Positions 44,713 to 54,209 are shown, numbered from the stretch's first letter. The stretch is DNA of 64,000 nucleotides from JAGWRI01 sp035700805 (GCA_035700805.1 DASSOG010000063.1:32119-96118); one strand, 5' to 3'. Notes: generated from the sequence alone by a model not told the origin. Numbers and translations are program-made.

Positions 44713-47700
44713 ATGCTCGCACGAATCATTGAATGGTCGGTGGGGCACAAGGTGGCGGTGCTGCTCGGCACGATGGCGATGATCGGGGCCGGAGCCTGGG
44801 CGATGGTGCGGACCCCGGTGGACGCGATCCCCGACCTGTCGGACGTGCAGGTGATCGTGATGACCACCTGGCCAGGGCAGGGGCCGCAGCTGGTGGAAGA
44901 CCAGGTGACCTACCCGCTGGAGACCGAGATGCTCAAGGTGCCGCACACCAAGTATGTGCGGGGCATGAGCCAGTTCGGGCTCTCCTCGGTATATGTGGTC
45001 TTTGAAGACGGGACCGACCTGTACTGGGCGCGGTCGCGCGTGCTGGAGTACCTGAACTCGGCGCAGGGCAAGCTGCCCCAGGGGGCCATGCCCATGATGG
45101 GGCCCGACGCGACGGGCGTGGGCTGGGTGATGCAATACATCCTGGCCGATACGAGCGGTGCGCTCAACCTGGCGCAACTGCGAAGCCTGCAGGACTGGAC
45201 GGTGCGCCCCGCGTTGAACGCGGTAGCGGGGGTGGCCGAGATCGCGTCGCTCGGCGGGTTTGAGCAGCAGTACCAGGTGGTGGTTGATCCTGCCAGGCTG
45301 CTGGCATACCACCTGCCGCTGGCCAGGGTGACGCGTGCCATCCGGATGTCCAATGAAGACGTGGGCGGCCGGGTGCTGGAAATGGGCGGATCGGAATACG
45401 TGGTGCGAGGCCGGGGCCGGTTCACGAGTCTCGATGACATCCGTGCCGTGGTGGTGGGCACGGGCGTGCGTGGGGAGCCCGTGACCGTGGGCGACGTGGG
45501 CACGGTGCAGCTGGGGCCCGAGATCCGACGCGGGATTGCCGACCTGGATGGCAAGGGCGAGATCGTGACCGGGTGGGTGGTGATGCGGTTTGGGGAGAAC
45601 CCGCTGGCGGTGATTCACGGCGTGAAGGCGAAGATGGCGGAGCTCCAGGCCGCGCTGCCGCATGGCGTGGTATTCGTGGAGGGGTACGATCGATCGGGGT
45701 TGATTGATCGCGCTATCGCGACGCTGACGAGCAAGCTCGTGGAGGAATCGATCATCGTCGCGCTGGTCACGCTGCTGTTCCTGCTGCACGCGCGCAGTGC
45801 GCTGGTGGCGATCGTGACGATTCCCGTGGGGATCCTGATGGCGTTCATCGCCATGCACCTGCTGCGCCTCAACGCCAATATCATGAGCCTGGGCGGCCTG
45901 GCGATCGCCATTGGCGCGATGATCGATGCCGCGATCGTGATGGTGGAGAATTTTCACAAGCATGTAGAGCACAATGGGCGCGACGGTCCACCCAAGGCGC
46001 ATTGGACGTTGGTCGCCGATGCGGCGCGGGAGGTGGGGCCGTCGTTGTTTGTGTCGCTGCTGGTGATCACGGTGTCGTTTCTGCCGGTGTTCGCGCTGCA
46101 GGATCAGGAGGGGCGGCTCTTCAAGCCGCTGGCGTGGACGAAGACACTTTCGATGGCGTCGGCCGCGCTGCTCTCGATCACCCTCGTGCCCGTGATGATC
46201 GGGGTGCTGATTCGCGGAGGCGTCCGGCCGGAGGCGGCGAACCCGATGAATCGGTTTCTGGTCTGGGTCTACCGGCCGGTCATTCGCGTGGTGCTCCGGT
46301 ATCGCTGGAGCGTCGTGCTGGGCGCGCTGGCGGTGCTGGTTGTCACGGTGGTGCCGTGGTCGAGGTTGGGCAGCGAATTCATGCCACCGCTGAATGAAGG
46401 CAGCATCATGGACATGCCGTCCACGCTCCCGAGCATCGGCACCGGTCAGGCCAAGGCAATTCTCCAGCAGCGCGATGCCGCGCTCGCGCGGATTCCCGAA
46501 GTCCGGACGGTGCTGGGCAAGGTCGGGCGCGCGGAGACGGCGACCGACATGGCGCCAATGTCAATGATCGAGACCATCGCGATTCTCAAGGACCCGGCGG
46601 AATGGCGGCCGGGGGTGACGTACGATTCGATCGTGAGTGAGGCGAACCATACCGTGATCACGCCGGGGATCGCGAACATGTGGTCCATGCCGATCAAGAA
46701 TCGGCTGGACATGCTGGCCACGGGGATCAAGACGCCGGTGGGGATCAAGATCTTTGGTCCCGCGCTGGATACTATCGACCAGATCGGGAAGAAGATCGAA
46801 GGGTTGCTGCCGGCGGTACGCGGCACCAATTCGGTGTTTGCCGAGCGAGCCATCGGCGGTCGGTACGTGGACATCACGCTCGACCGGCCGGCGGCCGCGC
46901 GCTACGGATTGACGGGCGACGACGTGCTGACAGCCGCGACGGCAGCGGTGGGCGGGGCGGAGGCCGGCCAGGTGATCATGGGCCGCGAGCGATATTCCGT
47001 GCTCGTGCGCTACCCGCGGGCCCTGCGGGACGATCCGCAGGCGATTGCCAATACGCTCATTGCCACGCCGTCGGGAGCGCAGGTTGCGCTTGGCACAGTC
47101 GCGCACCTGGCGGTCGTGAACGGTCCCAGCTTGATCAAGTCGGAGAACGGGTATCTCAACGGCATCGTATATGTGGACGTCCAGGGGCGGGATGTGGGCG
47201 GTTATGTGACCGATGCGCGGCAACTGCTCGCCGCGAAACTCCAGCTCCCGCCGGGCTACCGGCTGGAGTGGTCCGGGCAATACGAAGCGATGCAGCGGGC
47301 TGGTCGAACGCTTCGTGTGGTGGTGCCGATCACGATTGGCATCATCTTTCTCCTCCTATACGCCAATTTCCGGAGCGTGACCGAGACGGCGGTGGTCATG
47401 CTGTCGCTGCCTTTTGCGCTCGTGGGCGGGGTGTGGTTCATGTGGATGTTGCACTACAACCTGAGCGTCGCGGTGGCCATCGGCTTCATCGCGCTGGCTG
47501 GCGTGGCAGCCGAGACGGGCGTCATCATGCTCATCTACCTGGACCAGGCGCACCGTCGGAGCGTGGCGATGCACACCCTGACCGATCGGGCCGCGGTGGA
47601 CGCCGCCGTGGAACGCGGGGCGGTAGAGCGGGTGCGACCGCTGCTCATGACCGTCACCGCCATCATGGCCGGGCTTATACCAATTTTATGGAGCAGCGGA

Positions 47701-47844
47701 ACGGGTGCCGACGTGATGAAGCGGATTGCGGCGCCGATGGTGGGCGGGATGCTGTCCAGTTCGATCCTGACCTTGCTGGTGATCCCGGCGATCTATTCCC
47801 TGTGGAAGGAGCGCGAGCTATCACGGAAGGGAGACGTGTCATGA
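44713..47844 (+). CDS. cusA: CusA/CzcA-family heavy-metal RND efflux pump
   Basis: Inner-membrane proton-driven metal pump, 1043 residues, 12 spans. N-terminus VDAIPDLSDVQVIVMTTWPGQGPQ (in pieces, about 37-60) is typical of HME-RND. The proton-relay motif GAMIDAAIVMVENFHKH (about 400-416) is present. Methionines at about 618 (SMIE) and 667 (RLDML) lie where CusA has Cu-binding methionines, which with the Met-rich adaptor favours Cu/Ag over Zn/Co/Cd. Ends before a convergent decarboxylase gene. Confidence 0.95.
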   Translation: MLARIIEWSVGHKVAVLLGTMAMIGAGAWAMVRTPVDAIPDLSDVQVIVMTTWPGQGPQLVEDQVTYPLETEMLKVPHTKYVRGMSQFGLSSVYVVFEDGTDLYWARSRVLEYLNSAQGKLPQGAMPMMGPDATGVGWVMQYILADTSGALNLAQLRSLQDWTVRPALNAVAGVAEIASLGGFEQQYQVVVDPARLLAYHLPLARVTRAIRMSNEDVGGRVLEMGGSEYVVRGRGRFTSLDDIRAVVVGTGVRGEPVTVGDVGTVQLGPEIRRGIADLDGKGEIVTGWVVMRFGENPLAVIHGVKAKMAELQAALPHGVVFVEGYDRSGLIDRAIATLTSKLVEESIIVALVTLLFLLHARSALVAIVTIPVGILMAFIAMHLLRLNANIMSLGGLAIAIGAMIDAAIVMVENFHKHVEHNGRDGPPKAHWTLVADAAREVGPSLFVSLLVITVSFLPVFALQDQEGRLFKPLAWTKTLSMASAALLSITLVPVMIGVLIRGGVRPEAANPMNRFLVWVYRPVIRVVLRYRWSVVLGALAVLVVTVVPWSRLGSEFMPPLNEGSIMDMPSTLPSIGTGQAKAILQQRDAALARIPEVRTVLGKVGRAETATDMAPMSMIETIAILKDPAEWRPGVTYDSIVSEANHTVITPGIANMWSMPIKNRLDMLATGIKTPVGIKIFGPALDTIDQIGKKIEGLLPAVRGTNSVFAERAIGGRYVDITLDRPAAARYGLTGDDVLTAATAAVGGAEAGQVIMGRERYSVLVRYPRALRDDPQAIANTLIATPSGAQVALGTVAHLAVVNGPSLIKSENGYLNGIVYVDVQGRDVGGYVTDARQLLAAKLQLPPGYRLEWSGQYEAMQRAGRTLRVVVPITIGIIFLLLYANFRSVTETAVVMLSLPFALVGGVWFMWMLHYNLSVAVAIGFIALAGVAAETGVIMLIYLDQAHRRSVAMHTLTDRAAVDAAVERGAVERVRPLLMTVTAIMAGLIPILWSSGTGADVMKRIAAPMVGGMLSSSILTLLVIPAIYSLWKERELSRKGDVS

Positions 47845-47873
47845 GCCTGGAGGCGCATTGGTGGAGCCCTGCC

Positions 47874-49340
47874 TCACGCGGCGCGACCGCGCTCGGCGCT
47901 GATCGTCGTGCCCAGGGCGACCAGCGCATCCACCACCTCGCGGCAATGCGTCGGCGTCGTGCGCGGATTCATGATCGTCACTCGCAGCACCCGCCGCCCG
48001 TCCAGATTGGTGGCCGTGATCCAGCCGTGCCCCGACGCGTTGTACCGCTCACGCAATTCGTGGTTGATCGCGTCCAGCCGCCCCGCATTCGCGCTTCCGT
48101 CGCCCACCCACCGAAAGCACAGGATGTTCGACTCCGGCTCGTGCAGCGCCTCCAGCCCCGGTCGGCTGGTGACCGCGTCATACATCGAACCAGCCAGCGC
48201 GCACTGACGATCGTACAGCGCACCAAGCCCGTCCGCCCCGTAGCGCTGCAGCGCCACCCACAGCTTGAGGACGTCCATGCGACGCGAGCACTGCGCGCTG
48301 CGCGGACCCTGGTCCCAGTGACGCTCCGTCGCGCCTCCAGGGTGGAATAGATACGGCGCCTGCTGCGCGAACGCACGCTCCAGCACCCGCTCGTCGCGCA
48401 CCAATACGGCCCCCGCCGCCAGCGGCAGCAACATCGCCTTGTGTGGATCCCACGCCAGGGAGCTGGCGCGCGCGATCCCCGCCACGCGATGCCGATGCGT
48501 GGCGGACAACAGTGCCGACGCGCCGTGCGCACCATCCACGTGCAGCCATATGCCGCGCGACTCGCACAGTGTGCCGATCGCCTCCAGGTCGTCAAACGAC
48601 CCCGTGGCCGTGGATCCGGCCGTGGCCACCACGGCCAGCACCGCACGCCCCTGCTGTTGCAGCGAGTCGAGGATTTCGTGCAACGCCCGCACATCCATGC
48701 GGTGAGTGCGGGATGGAACCTGCACCGCATTCCGTACGCCCAACCCCATCACACCCACCGTGCGGGACACCGCGTAGTGCGCGTGCTCGCCGTACACCAC
48801 CACCGGCGGATTCGTCCCCACGCCGTCGGCCCAGGCATCAGGCATGCTGGCCGCGCGTGCCGCCAGCAGCGCCGTCTGCGTAGCCTCCGTACCGCCAGAC
48901 GTCAGCGTGCCGCCCGCCTCAGCGCCAAATCCCGCCAGATCGCACATCCACCGGATCACCTGCGTCTCCAGCACCGTTCCCACCGGCGACATCTCAAACA
49001 CCGCCAGCGATTGATTCAGCGCGCCAATCAGCGACTCCGTCCACACCGCCGCCGGCAAGGGCGCCGACATCTGATGCCCCATGTAACGCGGATGGCTCAG
49101 GCGGTGGTTGTCAGCAATCACGTCGGTTCGCAGGCGCTCCACGATGCGCGCCATGCGCTGCCCGCCGCGCGGCAGCGGTTCGGCAAATCGCGCCGCGAGC
49201 TCGCGCGCGCTGTGTCGCGTGGTCACCCGTTGCGAGGCATCCCGCGTCTCCGCCAGGTATTCCACCGCCAGGCGCATGAACGCGTCCGCGACCTCGGGGG
49301 CCGCGTCACCTTCCAGTTCATCGAAAATCGATCGTTCCAT
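47874..49340 (-). CDS. Group II PLP-dependent amino-acid decarboxylase-like protein
   Basis: 488 residues. PLP-binding features: GGTLTSGGTEATQTALLAAR (about 142-161), HAHYAVSRTVGVMGLG (about 185-200), HVDGAHGASAL (about 268-278, the PLP-interacting Asp) and the lysine in LAWDPHKAMLLPL (about 293-305). The lysine motif is HKAM where aromatic/glutamate decarboxylases usually have HKW, so substrate is uncertain (aromatic amino acid, glutamate, or a diaminobutyrate-type decarboxylase). ATG 49340 with GGGGA upstream. It is convergent with the CusA-like gene. Confidence 0.85.
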   Translation of the reverse strand: MERSIFDELEGDAAPEVADAFMRLAVEYLAETRDASQRVTTRHSARELAARFAEPLPRGGQRMARIVERLRTDVIADNHRLSHPRYMGHQMSAPLPAAVWTESLIGALNQSLAVFEMSPVGTVLETQVIRWMCDLAGFGAEAGGTLTSGGTEATQTALLAARAASMPDAWADGVGTNPPVVVYGEHAHYAVSRTVGVMGLGVRNAVQVPSRTHRMDVRALHEILDSLQQQGRAVLAVVATAGSTATGSFDDLEAIGTLCESRGIWLHVDGAHGASALLSATHRHRVAGIARASSLAWDPHKAMLLPLAAGAVLVRDERVLERAFAQQAPYLFHPGGATERHWDQGPRSAQCSRRMDVLKLWVALQRYGADGLGALYDRQCALAGSMYDAVTSRPGLEALHEPESNILCFRWVGDGSANAGRLDAINHELRERYNASGHGWITATNLDGRRVLRVTIMNPRTTPTHCREVVDALVALGTTISAERGRAA

Positions 49341-49360
49341 GAATTCCCCGTCTCACCTGT

Positions 49361-50053
49361 TCACCAGGTCCCGTGCCACCCGATCAACATCTCCCCGTGG
49401 CCGGCGGGCGTCGCCATCCCGTGGTTGAACGTGCGGTCCAGCCAATTGTCCGGGTGCCCATGCTGCCACCGTACCACCACTCGTCCTGTGAGCGTACCGA
49501 TGCCGGCGCCAAGCAGCACGTCGCTCGCCCAGTGCGCGTTATTGTACATCCGCGACAGCCCCGATAACATGGCGCCGCCGTACGTCAGCACGCCGATGAG
49601 CGCCTGGTGCTCCGGCCACCGTTCACCGCTTTCCGCCGTCACTGCCGCTGCCAGCGAGAACGCCGCCAGCGTGTGCCCCGACGGGAACGACTGATAGTCG
49701 CCCGCCGCACCGAATCCGCGACCCAGCTTGAAGTCGTGCGGCCGGTGGATGTCCACCCGCGGGCGAGCGCGACCGGCCACGCTCTTGATTGCCCATCCCA
49801 CGACCGACGACGCCACGATTGCTTCGCCCGAGTGGAACCCGACGTCCGTCATCGTCGCATTGTGGTCCACCAGCCCGGAAATGTACAGCCCGCCGGCGAT
49901 GATCAGCGTGCCCGGGTCTGCAAGATTCCGGAATACGGTCGCCGTCTTCTTCACCGCGCCGTTGTGCTGCCGGCTCGGCTGCTGCATCCACTCGGCGAGC
50001 CGTTCATCAAACGGCATCGCAATCAACGTCGCTGCCGTAAATCCACCGGCCAT
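49361..50053 (-). CDS. PAP2-family phosphatase (body of interrupted gene)
   Basis: 230 residues from ATG 50053. The three PAP2 motifs are intact: KSVAGRARP (about 89-97), SFPSGH (about 121-126) and SRMYNNAHWASD (about 168-179), so the catalytic domain should be complete. It may dephosphorylate lipid phosphates such as undecaprenyl diphosphate or phosphatidate. Reading further upstream in the same frame, an amber TAG at 50096-50098 separates this part from a signal-peptide-like segment (50096-50191). Without that segment the protein would lack its export signal. See the separate entry and finding. Confidence 0.75.
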   Translation of the reverse strand: MAGGFTAATLIAMPFDERLAEWMQQPSRQHNGAVKKTATVFRNLADPGTLIIAGGLYISGLVDHNATMTDVGFHSGEAIVASSVVGWAIKSVAGRARPRVDIHRPHDFKLGRGFGAAGDYQSFPSGHTLAAFSLAAAVTAESGERWPEHQALIGVLTYGGAMLSGLSRMYNNAHWASDVLLGAGIGTLTGRVVVRWQHGHPDNWLDRTFNHGMATPAGHGEMLIGWHGTW

Positions 50054-50095
50054 CCACGCGTCGCCCTTGGTAAACGCCTTCGTCGTGCCCGTTGT

Positions 50096-50191
50096 CTACG
50101 CCATTGCCGTAGCCGCCGAGATCACTCCCAACGTCACCACCGTTCCCCCCACCCACCGGAATCCCTTCATGAACACCACCCCAGTTGTCAT
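50096..50191 (-). pseudogene. Signal-peptide segment cut off from the PAP2 gene by TAG
   Basis: An ATG at 50191 with a GGGGAG ribosome site begins a 31-residue signal-like peptide (FRWVGGTVVTLGVISAATAMA) ending at TAG (50098-50096). The same frame then continues without a further stop into the PAP2 protein. This looks like the N-terminus of the PAP2 gene separated by one nonsense codon. A base-calling error or true inactivation are both possible. Confidence 0.55.
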
Positions 50192-50287
50192 TGCGGCTCC
50201 CCGGTCCAGCATTGGTGTATCCGCGTTATCCGCGCTATCGCAGTTCATGGTGTTCGTCCTGCCCGGATGTCCGGGTCGCATCCGTAG

Positions 50288-51538
50288 TTACGGCACCACG
50301 AGCTTCGACCCCAGCGTGATCTCCACCGATTGCCGCAGGTCATCCAGGAACATCATCTGCGCTTCGTACGCCAGCGCATGATCCTGCATCACCGCATCCA
50401 GTTCGTAATTGATTGCCACTCCCAGGAAATTCACGTCGGTCGAGCCCACCCGCACCCAGCTCCCGTCAATCACGCTCGTCTTGGCGTGCATCATCTCGCC
50501 CTGCCACTCCCAGATCCGGACTCCATTCATGAGCAAAGGACGATAGTAGCGCCGAGTCAGCATCGTGACCCATGGGTGATCATTGCGGCTCGGCACCAGG
50601 ATCCGCACGTCCACCCCGTCGCGCGCCGCGCCCTTGAGCGCTTCCATCTCCGACCACGTCGGCACAAAATACGCGCTCGCCAGCCAGATGGACCGTTCGG
50701 CGCTGATCGCCTGCATCTGCAGCGCCCGCGCCGCGCGCAGCCGCCACGGCTCCCCTTCGATGATCCCCACCAGCGACGACTCGTCCGTGCGGGGATCCAG
50801 GTGCGTGCCGTGCACCGTCGGCCGCAGGTGCCGCGTGCGCTTCACCCGCTCCCCCGTGGCGCGGCGCCACATTTTGTCGAACGCATCGCTCATGTCGTCC
50901 GCCGCCGGGCCTTCGATCCGGATCGCGGTGTCCCGCCACCGCGACCGCCGGGACTCGGCCACCCCCGTCATCCACTCACGGCCGATCCCCACGCCTCCCG
51001 TGATCCCGGCCCGATCGTCCACCACCAGCAACTTGCGATGGTCGCGCGGAATCAACCCCAGCCACAGCTTCAGCCCCATCCGGTTGAACACCCCCACCTC
51101 CACCCCGTGCGCCCGCAGATCGCGCATGAATGCGCGCGACGCGTCCCGCCCGCCAATCGCGTCGGTGATCAGCCGGACCCGTGCCCCGCGCGCCACGGCA
51201 CCCTTGAGGGCCGTCGCAAAGCGCTCGCCCACCGAATCCGACTGCAGGATGTAGCTCTCCAGCATCACCGAACGCTCCGCCTGCTCGATCAGCGCGATCA
51301 TCGCGTCAAACGTCTCCGGCCCGTCGTGCAGGAGCTGCGTCCGGTTGCCGCTCGACACGTTGGCCGACGCGATGCGCCACAGTCCGCGCGAGAACAGCGG
51401 CACGCCCACTGGGCCTGCCGGGCCCGCCCGGTGCGCCACCGGCGGTGCCGGGCGCGCCGGTTCGATGGCCCGGGCGCCCGCCGCTCGGCCCTCGCCGTCC
51501 TCCTGTCCCGACGCTGTGACTGCCGTATTCAGGGGCAT
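50288..51538 (-). CDS. Phospholipase D/cardiolipin synthase-like protein
   Basis: 416 residues from ATG 51538 with two HKD motifs: DHRKLLVVDDRAGITGG (about 165-181) and MMHAKTSVIDGSWVRVGSTD (about 355-374). Such two-motif proteins of this length are cardiolipin synthases (ClsB type) or PLD enzymes acting on phospholipids at the membrane. The N-terminus (TASGQEDGEGRAAG, then Ala/Pro-rich) has no clear membrane spans, which fits ClsB/ClsC better than ClsA. Next to PAP2, forming a possible lipid-modifying pair. The 317-base gap 51539-51855 before the divergent oxidoreductase shows no convincing promoter, though it has an AT-rich patch at 51697-51712. Confidence 0.82.
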   Translation of the reverse strand: MPLNTAVTASGQEDGEGRAAGARAIEPARPAPPVAHRAGPAGPVGVPLFSRGLWRIASANVSSGNRTQLLHDGPETFDAMIALIEQAERSVMLESYILQSDSVGERFATALKGAVARGARVRLITDAIGGRDASRAFMRDLRAHGVEVGVFNRMGLKLWLGLIPRDHRKLLVVDDRAGITGGVGIGREWMTGVAESRRSRWRDTAIRIEGPAADDMSDAFDKMWRRATGERVKRTRHLRPTVHGTHLDPRTDESSLVGIIEGEPWRLRAARALQMQAISAERSIWLASAYFVPTWSEMEALKGAARDGVDVRILVPSRNDHPWVTMLTRRYYRPLLMNGVRIWEWQGEMMHAKTSVIDGSWVRVGSTDVNFLGVAINYELDAVMQDHALAYEAQMMFLDDLRQSVEITLGSKLVVP

Positions 51539-51855
51539 GCTCGATATGGATCTGGGCGGAAAGATGGACGCTGCCCGTCGGCTTGCCAACGGCCAGCTCC
51601 TCACCTTCGAGAAGATCTACCCGCTCGACGCCGCCTTCGGTACCTGCGGCGATCTTCCGGGAGCCCTGCGCACGTGCAACACTCGCCCCGTATCGTAAAT
51701 TTTTCGGTACCATCTGGCGCACGCTTCCGAACAGATGCCGCGCGATTGGACCCGGCATCGCCTGTGCGGGCTCGGGTGATTGACGTACACTACGGCGCGG
51801 ACCGCACGGCGCGGCCGGAGGCGGAGTGACCATACCAGGGGAGGTTGGACAACCA

Positions 51856-53208
51856 ATGGCTGAACCATTCGACCTGATCGTGATCGGCACCGGCTCGGGT
51901 GGGTCGGCGCCGGCGTACCGCTGCCGGAAGGCCGGATGGCGCGTGGCCGTCGTGGACGAAGTGCCATACGGTGGCACCTGCGCGGTGCGAGGCTGCGATC
52001 CCAAGAAGGTGCTGGTGGGCGCGGCAGAACTGGTGGACTGGCAACGCCGCATGCGTGGACACGGCGTCACTGGCGAGGCTCGTATTGCCTGGGGCGACCT
52101 CATGCGATTCAAGCGGACCTTCACCGATCCGGTGCCGGACAATCGGGAGGCCGGGTTCGCCTCGGCGGGCATCGCGACCCTGCACGGGTCGGCCCGGTTC
52201 GTGGCCCCGGACGCGCTCGCGGTGGGTGGGGACGTGCTGCGTGCCCGGCATTTTGTGATCGCCTCGGGCGCCGAACCTCGCCACCTCGAGTTTCCCGGCG
52301 CCGAACACCTGCGGACCAGCACCGACTTTCTCGACCTCGACGAACTCCCGGCGCGCATCGTCTTTGTCGGCGGCGGCTATGTCTCATTTGAGTTCGCCCA
52401 TATCGCTGTCCGCGCCGGCGCCGCGGTGACGATTGTGGCCCGCGGTCGGCCGCTCCGTCGATTTGAACCTGACCTGGTGGATCGGCTGGTGGCACACACC
52501 CGACGCCTTGGCATCACGGTGCGCTCGGACGCGGAGGTGTCGCGCGTGGAACAGGTGGACGGCGGGTTCCGCGTGTACGTGACCAACGCCGGGAAGACCG
52601 AAATGATGGACGCGGACCTGGTGGTGCATGGTGCCGGGCGGGTGCCGGCCACGGCGCGCCTGGCGCTGGACAAGGCCGAAGTGGCTACGTCGCTCGATGG
52701 AGGCGTTGCAGTGGATGAATACCTGCGCAGCACTACGAACCCGCTGGTGTATGCCGCCGGGGACGTCACGACCACTCCGGGCAGTTTGCCCCTTACGCCT
52801 GTGGCTGGTTACGAGGGCTCCGTCGTTGCGTCAAACCTGCTCCAGAACAACCACCGGCGCGCGCAGTACGGCGCCATCCCCAGCGTCGTCTTTACGGTCC
52901 CGACCCTCGCGACCGTCGGCCTGACGCAGGCTGCGGCTGTGGCGCAGGGGGTGGACGTTCGCGTCGAAACACACGATACGACCGGATGGTTTACCAATCG
53001 GCGCCTCGCGGCCGAGTGTGGCATGGCCATGGTGCTGATCGAGAAGGGCACGGATCGTGTCGTGGGAGCGCACCTGCTGGGTCAGCATACCGAGGAACTC
53101 GTGAACGTGTTCGCGCTCGGCATGAACCACGGCATCCCGGCGCTGGCGTTGCGCCATCACTTGTACGCGTATCCCACTACCGCGTCCGACATACCGTACC
53201 TGGTATAG
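51856..53208 (+). CDS. FAD/NAD(P) disulfide oxidoreductase-like protein lacking the C-terminal His
   Basis: 450 residues, ATG 51856 (GGAGG upstream). FAD motif IVIGTGSGGSAPAY (9-22), a redox-active disulfide GGTCAVRGCDPKKVL (CxxxxC, about 39-53) and NAD motif IVFVGGGYVSFEFAHIA (about 169-185) place it in the glutathione reductase/mercuric reductase family. The C-terminal dimer motif is AYPTTASDIPY where active enzymes have HPTxxE: the proton-relay His is Tyr and the Glu is missing. It may use a different acceptor or be a disulfide sensor. Divergent from the PLD gene. Confidence 0.88.
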   Translation: MAEPFDLIVIGTGSGGSAPAYRCRKAGWRVAVVDEVPYGGTCAVRGCDPKKVLVGAAELVDWQRRMRGHGVTGEARIAWGDLMRFKRTFTDPVPDNREAGFASAGIATLHGSARFVAPDALAVGGDVLRARHFVIASGAEPRHLEFPGAEHLRTSTDFLDLDELPARIVFVGGGYVSFEFAHIAVRAGAAVTIVARGRPLRRFEPDLVDRLVAHTRRLGITVRSDAEVSRVEQVDGGFRVYVTNAGKTEMMDADLVVHGAGRVPATARLALDKAEVATSLDGGVAVDEYLRSTTNPLVYAAGDVTTTPGSLPLTPVAGYEGSVVASNLLQNNHRRAQYGAIPSVVFTVPTLATVGLTQAAAVAQGVDVRVETHDTTGWFTNRRLAAECGMAMVLIEKGTDRVVGAHLLGQHTEELVNVFALGMNHGIPALALRHHLYAYPTTASDIPYLV

Positions 53209-53245
53209 CCGACAGTCGCCGGCGTCCTTCGCGGCGGGTGAGCCG

Positions 53246-53818
53246 TCAGCGCCCCGTTCCCTGGTCGGCCATCACCTCGTGGTGGTCCTCCGGCGCGCTC
53301 TTCACGAGGACCTGATACTGGTCCGGTGACAGCGACGGCAATTTTTGCAGGAACGCGACCATGTCCCAGATCAGTGTGTCGCCGTGTGTCACGCCCCACG
53401 CCGCCATCCCGGTCATCTTGATGCCGTGCTTGACGATCCAGAACGCCTCGGCCGGAGTAAGGTCACTGGGTTCGGTGAATTCCGGCGCGCGCGGATAGAG
53501 CCCCTGGCTGATCTCCGTCTTTTCCATACCGGGGGCCAGGTGGCAATTGGCGCACATGTCGTCATAGAGCCCGGCACCGGCCGCGACACGCTTCGGATCC
53601 TCGAGGTCGGCCGGCACCGGTATGTTTCGCGCGCGCATTGCCACCGAGCGATCACGCGCGGTCTCGAGCAGTCCGTACACCAGTCGCGTGTGGGGGACGT
53701 CGGCAGCCACGTTGTACACCCCCCAGTAGACGAACGCCCAGGCGGCCAATGCGGCCAGGATCACGACGATGGCCACGACGCGCACCACGCGCCAACGGCG
53801 CAGTTGACGTTTATGCAT
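53246..53818 (-). CDS. Membrane-anchored monohaem c-type cytochrome
   Basis: 190 residues with one N-terminal span (VVAIVVILAALAAWAFVYWGV, about 13-33). The haem motif CANCH (about 88-92) is followed by the distal Met in HGIKMTGM (about 130-137). It would face the periplasm and carry electrons. It is the last gene of a minus-strand set with the 118-residue and 183-residue membrane proteins; the 15-base spacing suggests one operon. A CcoP- or NorC-like role is possible, but no oxidase gene is in the window. Confidence 0.85.
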   Translation of the reverse strand: MHKRQLRRWRVVRVVAIVVILAALAAWAFVYWGVYNVAADVPHTRLVYGLLETARDRSVAMRARNIPVPADLEDPKRVAAGAGLYDDMCANCHLAPGMEKTEISQGLYPRAPEFTEPSDLTPAEAFWIVKHGIKMTGMAAWGVTHGDTLIWDMVAFLQKLPSLSPDQYQVLVKSAPEDHHEVMADQGTGR

Positions 53819-53833
53819 GAGACAAATATGGCG

Positions 53834-54190
53834 TCAGAACAGCTTCCAGAGGGGCGGGAAGGTGAACGCGATGCCGAGGAACAGCAGGATGCCCGTCATG
53901 ATCCGCACACGCCGCATGGGTATCTCGCGTCCACTCCACCGACGGTGCAGCGCCAGCCAGGCGATCAACCAGATCAGCGCGGCAATCGCCGTGCGGCCCG
54001 ACGCGCCGCCGGCTGGCGCGTAGAGCGCTGGTACGGCAAGCCCGCCGACTTCGTGCAGGATGACAATGAGGCCCAGGACGAACGCCCCGACGCCGGCGCC
54101 CAGGATGGCGGCCAGCGCCGCCCCGTTGGGGTGTGTTGCCTCGGCGGCCGTGTCTTGCATGCGTCCTGAGTCATTCATGGCGTGGGCCAT
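53834..54190 (-). CDS. Small membrane protein in the redox cluster
   Basis: 118 residues from ATG 54190, set by a GAGGAG ribosome site. Three hydrophobic segments: LAAILGAGVGAFVLGLIVIL (about 23-42), TAIAALIWLIAWLALH (about 66-81) and MTGILLFLGIAFTFPPLW (about 98-115). A Met/His/Asp-rich start (AHAMNDSGRM) precedes them. No family is recognised. It lies 15 bases from the cytochrome gene and 19 from the upstream membrane protein, so the three are one transcription unit. Confidence 0.65.
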   Translation of the reverse strand: MAHAMNDSGRMQDTAAEATHPNGAALAAILGAGVGAFVLGLIVILHEVGGLAVPALYAPAGGASGRTAIAALIWLIAWLALHRRWSGREIPMRRVRIMTGILLFLGIAFTFPPLWKLF

Positions 54191-54209
54191 ATCAGTCTCC
54201 TCGAATGTG

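Noticed and set aside
44302..46002. 566-codon minus-strand frame opposite the efflux genes
   Set aside because: His/Arg/Pro-rich antisense shadow; adaptor and pump are certain on plus.
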